From NCBI RefSeq assembly GCF_016862955.1, contig NZ_BONY01000026.1, positions 1 to 64,000 on the forward strand: a stretch of DNA of 64,000 bases, given 5' to 3'. Under the pieces are notes generated by a model. The model did not search any database. It worked only from the letters and a program-made list of their open reading frames with translations, and was not told the DNA's origin. Within the stretch, counting starts at the first letter, position 1, and each line of letters starts with the position of its first letter. The translations under genes were made by a program, and so were the position numbers. Origin of the DNA: Rhizocola hellebori (GTDB taxonomy: Bacteria > Actinomycetota > Actinomycetes > Mycobacteriales > Micromonosporaceae). Positions 45,480 to 55,313 of the stretch are shown in pieces.

Positions 45480-47044
45480 TGTGCTGACACTACTAGCTCG
45501 CGCTCGGGAACGGGTGCTGGTGCGGGCGGAGGCGCGGGCGTGCGGCGCGGCAACCAGACCAGGGCCACCACTACGCCGATCACGGCGACGATGGTGGAGC
45601 CCAGGGCGGCCCAGTGCATCGCGCTGACGAAGGCGTCGTTGGCCGCGGTGACCAGCTGACCAGCCGCGGGGCCTGCCTTCTCGGCGACTCCGTAGGCACC
45701 GGTGATGGATTCCTTCGCCGGGTCCTGAAGCGGGACCGGCAGAGCGTCCGCGGCCGGGGTGACCTCACCCCGGTAGACTCCGGCCACCACCGAGCCGAGC
45801 ACGGCCACTCCCAGCGCCGCCGACACCTGGCGAACGGTGTTGGAGATGGCGGAGCCGACACCGGCCTTTTCCCGGGGCAGCGTCGCCATGATGGTGTTGG
45901 TGGCGGGCGGCATGACGTTGGCCATACCCGCGCCCATGGCGAGGAACACGATGACGATCCACCAGAACGGGGTGTCCAGCTGGAAGGTCATCATGGTGGC
46001 GAAGCTGATCGCGGCCAGCCCGATGCCCGAGGCCGCGACCGCTTTGATGCCAAAGCGTTTCACGAAGGTCGTGCTCAGCGGAGCGAAGACCATCTGGCCG
46101 ACGGCGAACGGCAGGAACATGGCGCCGGCTTGCATCGGCGACAGATCGCGTACCACCTGCAGGTAGAAACCGGCGAAGAAGAACACGCCCATCGAGGCGA
46201 AGAAGACCAGGCCGATGGTGGCGATGGAGGCCGAGAAGCGGCCGTCGCGGAAGAGCTTGACGTCCAGGGACGGGTGGCTCGTGCGCGACTCCCAGTAGAT
46301 GAACGCCGTCAGAACCGCGACGCCGCCGAGGATCCACGCCCACACGCCCGGCTGGTCGAACCCGTGCTCGCCCCCGTCCACGATGCCGTAGGTGAGCGCC
46401 ACCAGGCCGACGACAGACAGCAGCACGCCGACCAGGTCGAGGCGACCGGGCTTGGGGTCACGCGACTCCGGTACCAGGATGAAGACAGCCACCAGACCGA
46501 GCAGCACGATCGGCACGTTGATCAGGAAGACCGAGCCCCACCAGAAGTGCTCAAGGAGGAAGCCGCCCAGCATCGGGCCGATGGCCACGGCCAGGCCGAC
46601 CGAGCCCGCCCAGATGCCGATGGCCTTGGGCCGCTCGCGCGGGTCAAAGACGTTGGAAATGATGGAAAGCGTCACCGGCATGATGGCCGCGCCACCCAGA
46701 CCCATGAAGGCCCGCGCCGCAATGAGCTGGCCGGGGTCCTTGGAGTAGGCCGAGAGCAACGATGCCAGGCCGAACAGGACCAGACCGGTGAGCAGCATGC
46801 GCTTGCGGCCCCACCGGTCGCCGAGGACGCCGAAGCTGAACAGCAGCCCGGCGAAGACCAGCGTGTAGGAGTTGATCGCCCATTCGAGCTCACTCTGGGT
46901 AGCGCCCAGACCGTTGACCGGGTCAGCCAACGTGCGCATGGCCACGTTGAGGACCGTGTTGTCGAGGACCACGACCAGGAGGCTGACCACAAGAACCCCG
47001 AGGATGGCCCAGCGCCTGGGGTGCCCCGTGTTGTCTGTTATCAC
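45476..47044 (-). CDS. MFS transporter, DHA2 family drug/proton antiporter
   Basis: A 522-residue 14-helix transporter. Motif A is GVLGDRWGRKRMLL after TM2, LVVVLDNTVLNVAMRTL in TM1 is the DHA2 motif, and motif C lies near GLAVAIGPMLGGFLLEHFWW. It probably exports toxic compounds by proton exchange. The GTG start at 47044 has TAACGT 7 nt upstream and no Shine-Dalgarno. It is cotranscribed with its TetR repressor. Confidence 0.93.
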   Translation of the reverse strand: MITDNTGHPRRWAILGVLVVSLLVVVLDNTVLNVAMRTLADPVNGLGATQSELEWAINSYTLVFAGLLFSFGVLGDRWGRKRMLLTGLVLFGLASLLSAYSKDPGQLIAARAFMGLGGAAIMPVTLSIISNVFDPRERPKAIGIWAGSVGLAVAIGPMLGGFLLEHFWWGSVFLINVPIVLLGLVAVFILVPESRDPKPGRLDLVGVLLSVVGLVALTYGIVDGGEHGFDQPGVWAWILGGVAVLTAFIYWESRTSHPSLDVKLFRDGRFSASIATIGLVFFASMGVFFFAGFYLQVVRDLSPMQAGAMFLPFAVGQMVFAPLSTTFVKRFGIKAVAASGIGLAAISFATMMTFQLDTPFWWIVIVFLAMGAGMANVMPPATNTIMATLPREKAGVGSAISNTVRQVSAALGVAVLGSVVAGVYRGEVTPAADALPVPLQDPAKESITGAYGVAEKAGPAAGQLVTAANDAFVSAMHWAALGSTIVAVIGVVVALVWLPRRTPAPPPAPAPVPERELVVSAQ

Positions 47045-47051
47045 GGTGGCG

Positions 47052-47057
47052 ACGTTA
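47052..47057 (-). promoter_or_regulatory. Leaderless -10 element (TAACGT) of the MFS-TetR operon
   Basis: On the minus strand TAACGT is followed by 7 nt and the GTG at 47044. The -35 position falls inside the palindromic operator. Confidence 0.55.
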
Positions 47058-47064
47058 CGCTTTG

Positions 47065-47099
47065 CACATCCGATACGGAACGGTTCCGTATCGGATGTG
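47065..47099. promoter_or_regulatory. 35-bp perfect palindrome, probable TetR operator
   Basis: Two 17-bp arms, CACATCCGATACGGAAC and its exact complement, flank a single central G at 47082. The core GATACGGAAC/GTTCCGTATC resembles operators of TetR proteins that control MFS pumps. Binding would cover the -35 region. Confidence 0.85.
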
Positions 47100-47113
47100 A
47101 CTCAAGCCACAGT

Positions 47114-48091
47114 CTAGCGGCGTTTGAACAGCGTCCCCCATACTCCGCGCCTGAACAGCAGCACCGTGAGCACGAAGATGCCGCCGGTCACCAGGCCGAT
47201 CTGCTCGAAGCCGGAGAAGGAGAGCCAGTCCTCCAGCCGCACGATCGCCGCCGCGCCGAGCGGCCCGCCCCACAGCGTCCCGATCCCGCCTAGCACCACG
47301 ATGATCACGGCCTTGCCCGAAGTGGTCCAGTGCAAGGTTTCCAGCGAGACGAAGCGGTGCCCCATGGCGAACAGCCCGCCGCCGAGCCCAGCCAGAAAGG
47401 CCGAAAGCATAAAGGCCATCAGTTTGTACCGGTGCACCGCATACCCGAGCGCGCGAGCCCGCGAAGGGTTGTCGCGGATCGCGACCAGCACGCGGCCGAA
47501 GGGCGAATGCACGATCCGCCAAGCCAGGAATAGCCCGCCGAACACGATAGGCAGCGCGGCATAATAGAAGTAGAAGTTGTCGGTGATAGCACGCGGCACG
47601 CTCTGCAGCCCGTTCTCTCCCCCGGTCAGCGAGCTCCACTTGTTCGCCACGACGTAAATCATCTGGGCGAAGGCCAGCGTCACCATCGCGAAGTAGATGC
47701 CGGTCCGCTTGACCGCCAGGTATCCGATCGGCACCGCGAGCACGGTCGCCGTCAACGCTCCACATAGGACGGCAAGCGGAAAAGGCAGACCCCAATGGAT
47801 GGCCACCAGCCCGGTCGCATAGGCCGAGGTGCCCCAGAACGCCGCGTGCCCGAAGGACATCAGCCCCACATAGCCCAGCAGCAGATCGATCGCGACCGCA
47901 AACAGCGCCCAGCAAAGGATTTCCACCGCCACGGCCGGATACAGCCCAAAAGGCAGCCACAGCGCGAACACCACCGCCGCCGCGAGCAACAGCCAACGTG
48001 CGTTGCGCCTGAGGGCACTCCCGCGCGGCTCCGGCCCGGGCCGCTCCGCCTCGGCCATTTCTTGCGCCACAAGCGCTGACGACTCGGTCAT
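47114..48091 (-). CDS. livM: Branched-chain amino-acid-type ABC transporter permease LivM
   Basis: A 325-residue inner-membrane permease with about nine or ten helices. YVGLMSFGHAAFWGTSAYA is the LivM signature, and the cytoplasmic loop RDNPSRARALGYAVHRYKL contacts the ATPase. The start at 48091 overlaps the livH stop as ATGA; the frame is open much further upstream but only as a shadow. Last gene of the transporter operon. Confidence 0.92.
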   Translation of the reverse strand: MTESSALVAQEMAEAERPGPEPRGSALRRNARWLLLAAAVVFALWLPFGLYPAVAVEILCWALFAVAIDLLLGYVGLMSFGHAAFWGTSAYATGLVAIHWGLPFPLAVLCGALTATVLAVPIGYLAVKRTGIYFAMVTLAFAQMIYVVANKWSSLTGGENGLQSVPRAITDNFYFYYAALPIVFGGLFLAWRIVHSPFGRVLVAIRDNPSRARALGYAVHRYKLMAFMLSAFLAGLGGGLFAMGHRFVSLETLHWTTSGKAVIIVVLGGIGTLWGGPLGAAAIVRLEDWLSFSGFEQIGLVTGGIFVLTVLLFRRGVWGTLFKRR

Positions 48092-48948
48092 GCCGGGGAC
48101 TCCTCTCGGCCGAACAAACCCGAAGGGCGCCAGAGCAATACCGCCGCCATCACGACGTAGACGAGGATCTGCGAAACCAGCGCGCTGTCGAGGTAGGCCT
48201 CGCTCAGGGCCTGCAGCACCCCGATGGCGAAGGCCGCCGCCACCGAGCCGAAGATGGAGCCGAGCCCACCGATGACCACCACGGCGAAAACCACGATGAT
48301 GAGGTCGGCGCCCATCAACGGGTGCACCGCCCGCATCGGCGCGGCCAGCACCCCGGCCAGGCCGGCCAGGGCGACGCCGAAGCCGAAGACGGGGGTCACC
48401 CACCGGCCGACGTTGACGCCCAGGGCCGCGCTGAGCTCGGGACGTTCGGTACAGGCCCGCACGATCAGGCCCAGCCGGGTGCGGGAGAGCAGGAACCACA
48501 CTCCAAAGCAGACGATCGCGGCCACCACGAGCACGAAGACGCGGTAGGCCGGGAAGTCGAACAGCCCGAAGTCCACCGAGCCGCCCAGCCCGGCCGGGGT
48601 GGGATAGGGGCTGGATTGCACGCCGTAGCGCCACTTCACCAGATCCTGCAGCACCAGCGTCAACCCGAACGTGAGCAGGAAGTTGTAGAGCGGATCCAGC
48701 CGGGCCAGCCGGTTGACCACTGTGCGCTCCAGCACCATGCCGAGCAGCCCGAGCCCGACCGGCACCACCACCAACGCGGCCCAGAACGCTTCCCCGGTAA
48801 GGGCCAGCGCACCGAACGCGCCGAGCATGTAGATCGCGCCGTGGGCGAAGTTCACCACGCGCAGCATGCCGAAGATGACGGCCAGGCCGAGGGCAACCAG
48901 AGCCAGAAAGCTCCCCCCGACCAGGCCGTTGAAAACGTGTTGCAGCAT
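48088..48948 (-). CDS. livH: Branched-chain amino-acid-type ABC transporter permease LivH
   Basis: A 286-residue permease. The N-terminal MLQHVFNGLVGGSFLALVAL and GMLRVVNFAHGAIYMLGAF are the LivH signature, with the ATPase-contact segment RACTERPELSAALGVNV. The ATG at 48948 shares its A with the stop of the binding-protein gene (TGATG); an upstream start at 48960 would add four residues. Confidence 0.92.
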   Translation of the reverse strand: MLQHVFNGLVGGSFLALVALGLAVIFGMLRVVNFAHGAIYMLGAFGALALTGEAFWAALVVVPVGLGLLGMVLERTVVNRLARLDPLYNFLLTFGLTLVLQDLVKWRYGVQSSPYPTPAGLGGSVDFGLFDFPAYRVFVLVVAAIVCFGVWFLLSRTRLGLIVRACTERPELSAALGVNVGRWVTPVFGFGVALAGLAGVLAAPMRAVHPLMGADLIIVVFAVVVIGGLGSIFGSVAAAFAIGVLQALSEAYLDSALVSQILVYVVMAAVLLWRPSGLFGREESPA

Positions 48949-50189
48949 CAGAGCTTGCAATCCGCCGAGGGCGCACGGAAGGCGTCAGCGGCCGGGATGG
49001 TCTTGAGCACGTCCACGTAGTCCCAAGGCTCCTTGACCTCCTTGGACGAGCGCACCTTGGCGAGATAGGCGTCGTGCACCACCCGGTGGTCCTCGGCGCG
49101 GATCTTGCCGGAGCGCAGAAAGACATCCTCGACGGTACGGCCCTCGAGGTACTTGACGATGGTGTCCGCGTCATCGGTCCCGTTGGCCTGTACCGCTTCC
49201 AGGTACTGCAACGCGGCCGAGTAGTTCGCCGCGTGGGCGAAGGTGGGACGGGTCCCGGTGGCCTGGAAGAACCGGTCGGCGAACTCCCTGTTGCGCAGAT
49301 CGTAGTTCCAGTACCACGCATCGGTGTAGGTGGTGCCCGCCAGCGCATCCGGGGTCAGCGAGTGGATGTCGGTGAGGAACATCAGCCCGACCGCGAGCCC
49401 CACTCCCTTCTCGCGCAGCTTGAACTCGTTGTACTGCTTGACAAGCGCGACCAGCTCCGCACCCGCCTGCATGGTGCCGAGCACGTCCGGCTTCGGGTTC
49501 AGGTTGGGCGCCTTGAGCAGATACGTGGAGAAGTCTCCCGACGCGTTGGGGAAGGGCGCCGGGTCCTTCGCCACGACCTTGCCACCGGCCTTGGTGACGG
49601 CCGCCTCGAACGAGGCCGTCATGTCCTGGCCGAACAGATAGTCGGGGTAGACCAGGTACCAGCTCTTGGCCCCCTGATCGGTCACCGTCTTCCCGGTGCC
49701 GTTGGCCAGCATGTAGGTGTCGTAGGCGTAGTGGAAGGTGTATTTGTTGCACGACTTGCCGGTCAGGTCCATGGTGGCGGCGGTGATGTTGAAGTAGAGC
49801 TTCTTCTTCTCCTTGGCCACGTCAGCCACCTTGAGGGCAGCCGAAGACGTTGGCACGTCAAGGATCGCGTCCACCGCCTTGCGGTCGTAGAGCTCGGCCG
49901 CCTTGGCGTTGGCGACATCGGGCTTGTTCTGGTGGTCGGCGGCCTCCACCACGATGTTCTTCGCCACCGCCTTGTCGCCGTACTTGGCCTTGTAGTCCGC
50001 GATCGCGAGCTCCACCGCTTTGATCGAGTTCTTGCCGGACAGCTGGGCGTAGACGCCGGACTGGTCGTTGAGCACCCCGAACACGACCTTGTCGTCGGAA
50101 AGCTTGCCGCCGCCCGAGGTGGACGGGCCGCCACCGCCGCAGCCGGCGGCCACCAGGGCGACGCCGCAAAGGAGGGCTATCTTGCGCAT
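48948..50189 (-). CDS. ABC transporter substrate-binding lipoprotein (LivJ-like)
   Basis: A 413-residue periplasmic-type binding protein of the type I (leucine/isoleucine/valine) fold. The signal peptide ends in lipobox VAAGC, followed by a Gly/Ser linker. FGVLNDQSGVYAQLSGKNS and AAELYDRKAVDAILDVPTSS are the ligand-site blocks. The sequence resembles the amide/urea and aromatic-compound members as much as true LivJ, so the cargo is uncertain. It lies 4 bp after livF. Confidence 0.9.
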   Translation of the reverse strand: MRKIALLCGVALVAAGCGGGGPSTSGGGKLSDDKVVFGVLNDQSGVYAQLSGKNSIKAVELAIADYKAKYGDKAVAKNIVVEAADHQNKPDVANAKAAELYDRKAVDAILDVPTSSAALKVADVAKEKKKLYFNITAATMDLTGKSCNKYTFHYAYDTYMLANGTGKTVTDQGAKSWYLVYPDYLFGQDMTASFEAAVTKAGGKVVAKDPAPFPNASGDFSTYLLKAPNLNPKPDVLGTMQAGAELVALVKQYNEFKLREKGVGLAVGLMFLTDIHSLTPDALAGTTYTDAWYWNYDLRNREFADRFFQATGTRPTFAHAANYSAALQYLEAVQANGTDDADTIVKYLEGRTVEDVFLRSGKIRAEDHRVVHDAYLAKVRSSKEVKEPWDYVDVLKTIPAADAFRAPSADCKL

Positions 50190-50193
50190 CTAT

Positions 50194-50859
50194 TCACACT
50201 CCTAGATAGGTGAGAAGGTCCTTGTCCGCTGGCGACGTCTGCTGAACGCGGCCGGAGGCGAGGAGGTAATAGCTGTCCGCGACTTCTGCGGCGAAGTGAA
50301 GGTTCTGCTCCACGAGCAGCACGGCGATGCCCTGTTGCTTGGCCTGCCGCAGGATCTCGCCGACGCGTTGCACCAGCAGCGGGGACAGTCCTTCGGTGGG
50401 TTCGTCGCACAGCAGCACCCGCGATCCCATCCGCAGCGCGCGGGCGAGCGCCAGCATCTGCTGCTCGCCGCCGGAAAGCTTGGTGGACATGGAGCCGCGC
50501 CGGGCGTAGAGGTTGGGGAAGGCCTCGTAGATCTGTTCAAGCGACCACCCGCTGCGCATCGGCGGCAGGGCAAGGCTTTCCGCCACGGTCAGGGTGGCGT
50601 AGGCGCCGCGGTCGTCGGGCACCCAGCCCAGGCCGAGCCGCGCCCGCTCGAAGGGCTTGCGGCCACGAAGGTCGGTGCCGTTGAGCGACACCTTTCCGGA
50701 GCCGGGATGTAGGCCCATCACACAGCGCAGCAGCGTCGTCTTGCCCGCGCCGTTGCGCCCGCACAGGGTGGCCACCTCGCCCTGCGCCACGGACAGGCCG
50801 GCCGAGGTGAGCACCTTGGCTTCGCCGTAGGAGGCGGACAGCTCCTCAATGTGCAGCAT
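50194..50859 (-). CDS. livF: ABC transporter ATP-binding protein LivF
   Basis: A 221-residue ATPase. Walker A GRNGAGKTT, the signature KLSGGEQQMLALARAL, Walker B VLLCDEPTEGLS and the switch His in LLVEQNLHFA are all present. The Walker B plus EGLSPLLVQ form is typical of LivF. It overlaps the end of livG by 14 nt. Confidence 0.93.
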   Translation of the reverse strand: MLHIEELSASYGEAKVLTSAGLSVAQGEVATLCGRNGAGKTTLLRCVMGLHPGSGKVSLNGTDLRGRKPFERARLGLGWVPDDRGAYATLTVAESLALPPMRSGWSLEQIYEAFPNLYARRGSMSTKLSGGEQQMLALARALRMGSRVLLCDEPTEGLSPLLVQRVGEILRQAKQQGIAVLLVEQNLHFAAEVADSYYLLASGRVQQTSPADKDLLTYLGV

Positions 50860-51610
50860 GGGAACCGCTCCCCAGGTAGGCGGTGATCACGGCTTCGTCC
50901 GCTCGCACCTGCTCGTAGCTGCCCTCGGCGAGTACCCGCCCGGCCTGCAGCACGGTGACCCGATCGGCGAGCGCGCCGACCACGCTCATGTTGTGTTCCA
51001 CCATGACCACGGTGCGGCCCTCGCGTACCCGGCCGATCAGCTCGATGGTGCGCTCGACGTCCTCCATGCCCATCCCGGCCGTGGGCTCGTCGAGCAGGAG
51101 CACCTGGGGATCGAGGGCAAGGGCAAGCGCCAGCTCAAGGGCGCGTTTGCGGCCATAGGACAGACTGTCCGCTTTGGACTGTTCCAGCTCGCCGAGCCCC
51201 ACCATGGCGAGCAGCTCCCGCGCTCGCGGGCGATGACGGTGCAACAGCTTGTCCGACCGCCAGAACCGCCAGCCACCACCCTGGGCGGCCTGCAGCGCGA
51301 GCTCCACATGTTCGCCGGAGGTGAGCTGCCCGAACAGGCTGGTGATCTGAAACGAGCGGGCCACCCCCAGGCGCGCCACAGCCTCCGGCGGCAGCCCGGT
51401 GACATCGCGCCCCGCCAGCTCGATTCTTCCCGAGGTGGGCGCCAGAAATCCGGTGAGCAGGTTGAACAACGTGGTCTTGCCGGCCCCGTTCGGCCCGACC
51501 AGCGCATGCACCGTCCCCGCAGCCACCTCGAGGTCGACCGCATCGACGGCCCGGAATCCCCTGAAGTCGCGGCTCAGCCCACGCGCCACAAGCGCTAACG
51601 GCGTTGTCAT
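50846..51610 (-). CDS. livG: ABC transporter ATP-binding protein LivG
   Basis: A 254-residue ATPase that heads the transporter operon. Walker A is GPNGAGKTT, the signature region is SLSYGRKRALELALALAL (the LSYG variant usual in LivG), Walker B is VLLLDEPTAGMG and the switch is MVEHNMSVV. The ATG has a TACGTT 8 nt upstream, a possible leaderless promoter. Confidence 0.93.
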   Translation of the reverse strand: MTTPLALVARGLSRDFRGFRAVDAVDLEVAAGTVHALVGPNGAGKTTLFNLLTGFLAPTSGRIELAGRDVTGLPPEAVARLGVARSFQITSLFGQLTSGEHVELALQAAQGGGWRFWRSDKLLHRHRPRARELLAMVGLGELEQSKADSLSYGRKRALELALALALDPQVLLLDEPTAGMGMEDVERTIELIGRVREGRTVVMVEHNMSVVGALADRVTVLQAGRVLAEGSYEQVRADEAVITAYLGSGSHAAH

Positions 51611-51618
51611 GAGCCAGA

Positions 51619-51624
51619 AACGTA
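51619..51624 (-). promoter_or_regulatory. Possible leaderless -10 element (TACGTT) of the liv operon
   Basis: On the minus strand TACGTT is followed by 8 nt and the livG ATG; the spacing is at the upper end of the series. Confidence 0.4.
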
Positions 51625-51681
51625 CGGCCAGCCCCGGTTACCAGCCATGTAGAACCGTCACATAATCCGGCACACACCAAC

Positions 51682-51714
51682 GTGGGGCCCTCCCATCCAA
51701 GCAGAGAGCCCCAC
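51682..51714 (-). terminator. Hairpin terminator of the protease gene
   Basis: GTGGGGCCCTC (51682-51692) and GAGAGCCCCAC (51704-51714) form an 11-bp stem with one mismatched or wobble pair, 11 bp after the protease stop. There is no U tract. Confidence 0.55.
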
Positions 51715-51725
51715 CGATGCGTTCG

Positions 51726-53201
<1,476 letters not shown>

Positions 53202-53239
53202 TTAGCAATATTGACAACTATGATTTACAATCAGGAAAT

Positions 53240-54601
53240 TCATTTCATTGACAGCACGGACTCCAGCAATGGCAGTGCCCGCAGCACCTGACGCCCCCGG
53301 ATGAGCGCGTTCCACATCGGTTCGAATTTCTTCCATCCGGCCGAATAGGCCATATGCCGCAGCCGCCCGCGCGTGGTGGGCTTGCTCGACGCCCCGCGCC
53401 AGATCGAGCCCCACCGGTAGAAGTCTTTATAGGCACGCCAATAGCCTGCCTCCAATTGCGACGGTGCCATTCCCCGCGGCTCGAACACCACTTGGCGGGT
53501 GTCATAGCGTTCCCAATCCCGATGCAGCAGCCTATTTTGCGCCGCTATCCGATCGAATAGCGCCGTTCCCGGATAGGGCGTCATGATGTGGAAGGTGGCC
53601 GTCTCTATGCCGGCGCCGATCGCCCAATCGACGGTGCGGTCGAACACGTCCGGGCCGTCGCCGTCCATGCCGAAGACGAAGCTGCCGTTGACCATCACAC
53701 CGTTGTCATGCAAGCGGCGCACCACCGCGGCGTAGTCGCGCCCGACGTTCTGCCGCTTGCGCTGTTCCGCCAGATTGGGCGCATTGACCGTCTCAAATCC
53801 CACGAAAAGGCTGCGCAGCCCGGCCGCGACCGCCTGCTCCAGCAGCCCCGGCGCGAGGACCGCGTCGACGGTGGCGGCGGCCTGCCACAGCCGATTGCTT
53901 CCCCGCATCCCGGCGAACAGCGCCTCGGCGAAGCGCCGATTGCCGAACAGATGGTCATCGAGGAAGTAGAGATGCCGGCCGGGAAGGCGATCAATCTCGG
54001 CCAGAGCCGCGTCGACGGTCTGCGTATAGAAAGATTTTCCACCTTCGAAAAAGGCGTCCTTGTAACAGAAGTCGCAATGGTGAGGGCAGCCTCTTGAAAC
54101 CACTATTGAGTTTGGTACCAGATAACGCTCGCGCTGAATGAGATCGCGCCGGATCGGCGGAAGCGAAGCCAGGCTGCGGTTGACCGAGACATAGCGCGCC
54201 TTGGCCACGCCCTGGGCCCAGTCGCGCAGGAAGACCGGCCAGGTGTCCTCGCCCGGCCCCAGGAAGATGGTGTCGCCGTGCTGGGCCGCTTCCTCGGGAA
54301 GCGAGGTGACGTGCAGCCCGCCCAGCACCACATAGGATCCCAGCGCCCGATAGTGGTCGGCGATCTCGTAGGCACGCCGGGCCGAGGTGATGTACACCTG
54401 CACCACCACCAGGTCCGGCACCTCACCGTCGTCGAGGTCGAGCCGCTGCACGTGTTCGTCGTGAATGGACACCTGAGCCGATGCGGGCAGGTAGCCGGCC
54501 AGCGTGGCCAGCCCTAGCGGGGGAAACAGCGAGTACTTGATGGGCCGGAACAGCGGGCTGATCGCCTCGGTCAGCGCGGGCAGGAACATCTTGACCCTCA
54601 T
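53240..54601 (-). CDS. B12-binding-domain radical SAM protein
   Basis: A 453-residue protein. The N-terminal part is a cobalamin-binding-like Rossmann domain with VVLGGLHVTSLPEEA, though the DxHxxG base-off motif is not clear. The radical SAM core has SRGCPHHCDFCYKDAFF (CxxxCxxC for the 4Fe-4S cluster), SLFVGFETVNAPNL and TPYPGTALFDRI. The family includes lipid, hopanoid and tetrapyrrole-tailoring enzymes, but the substrate here is unknown. The ATG at 54601 has TAGGTT 8 nt upstream; the frame is open another 24 codons. It is divergent from a methyltransferase gene. Confidence 0.88.
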   Translation of the reverse strand: MRVKMFLPALTEAISPLFRPIKYSLFPPLGLATLAGYLPASAQVSIHDEHVQRLDLDDGEVPDLVVVQVYITSARRAYEIADHYRALGSYVVLGGLHVTSLPEEAAQHGDTIFLGPGEDTWPVFLRDWAQGVAKARYVSVNRSLASLPPIRRDLIQRERYLVPNSIVVSRGCPHHCDFCYKDAFFEGGKSFYTQTVDAALAEIDRLPGRHLYFLDDHLFGNRRFAEALFAGMRGSNRLWQAAATVDAVLAPGLLEQAVAAGLRSLFVGFETVNAPNLAEQRKRQNVGRDYAAVVRRLHDNGVMVNGSFVFGMDGDGPDVFDRTVDWAIGAGIETATFHIMTPYPGTALFDRIAAQNRLLHRDWERYDTRQVVFEPRGMAPSQLEAGYWRAYKDFYRWGSIWRGASSKPTTRGRLRHMAYSAGWKKFEPMWNALIRGRQVLRALPLLESVLSMK

Positions 54602-54609
54602 ACATGATG

Positions 54610-54615
54610 AACCTA
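54610..54615 (-). promoter_or_regulatory. Possible leaderless -10 element (TAGGTT) of the radical SAM gene
   Basis: On the minus strand TAGGTT is followed by 8 nt and the ATG at 54601. Confidence 0.4.
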
Positions 54616-54674
54616 GGCACGTTTGACGCGGGTTTGGCGGTGCATCTGTGAAGGCTTGATGGAGATCGATCATC

Positions 54675-54680
54675 TAGGGT
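54675..54680 (+). promoter_or_regulatory. Leaderless -10 element (TAGGGT) of the first methyltransferase gene
   Basis: TAGGGT is followed by 6 nt and the ATG at 54687. Confidence 0.5.
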
Positions 54681-54686
54681 GGCCGC

Positions 54687-55304
54687 ATGCTTGGACACGA
54701 TGAGATTCGCGAAAGGCTGCGCACCTCCTACGATGCCTTCGCCACCGAGCGCGAAGGCCTCGGCAAGCAGGCTTGGAAACTAGACGAACGGGCTGATTTC
54801 GCCCAGCGCATGCGGGAGGCGAAGGCCACCAGGCTCCTGGAGATAGGCGCGGGAACGGGCCAGGACAGCGCCTTCTTTCAGGAGCAAGGCTTCGAGGTCG
54901 TGGCGACCGACCTGTCCGCGGCGATGGTGGATTACTGCCGCAGCAAGGGAATCGACGCGCGAGTCATGGACATGCTCCACCTGAGCTTCGGGCCCGCGGA
55001 GTTCGACGCCGCCTATGCGATGAACTCCCTGCTGCACGTGCCGAACGCCGAGCTGGGGCGGGTGTTCTCCGGCATCCGCGCGGTGCTGCGCCCGGCCGGC
55101 CTGTGTTACGTGGGCCTTTGGGGCGGCACCGAGTTCGAGGGCATCGCCGAGTGGGACCACCAGCGGCCGCAACGTTTCTTCTGCTTTCGCACCGAGGAGC
55201 AGCTGCGGCGGTTCGCCGAGGCGGAGTTCGAGATCGTCGACTTTCACACGGTGAAAGACGGGGATCTGACCTTCCAGTCGCTGACCCTTCGCGCGCCTGC
55301 GTAA
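54687..55304 (+). CDS. Class I SAM-dependent methyltransferase
   Basis: A 205-residue methyltransferase. Motif I is LLEIGAGTGQDSAFF, the acidic motif II is VVATDLSAAMVDYC, and FDAAYAMNSLLHVP is the post-II region. RTEEQLRRFAEAEFEIVDFH is the usual C-terminal element. The acceptor is unknown. It is followed 9 bp later by a second methyltransferase and faces the radical SAM gene across 85 bp. Confidence 0.88.
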   Translation: MLGHDEIRERLRTSYDAFATEREGLGKQAWKLDERADFAQRMREAKATRLLEIGAGTGQDSAFFQEQGFEVVATDLSAAMVDYCRSKGIDARVMDMLHLSFGPAEFDAAYAMNSLLHVPNAELGRVFSGIRAVLRPAGLCYVGLWGGTEFEGIAEWDHQRPQRFFCFRTEEQLRRFAEAEFEIVDFHTVKDGDLTFQSLTLRAPA

Positions 55305-55307
55305 TCT
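55302..55307 (+). promoter_or_regulatory. Leaderless -10 element (TAATCT) of the second methyltransferase gene
   Basis: TAATCT includes the TAA stop of the preceding gene and is followed by 6 nt and the ATG at 55314. Confidence 0.45.
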
Positions 55308-55313
55308 ATGCCG

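Noticed and set aside
48092-49348. Upstream extension of the livM frame
   Set aside because: The frame is open through livH and livJ, but those genes explain the DNA; livM starts at 48091 with an ATGA overlap.
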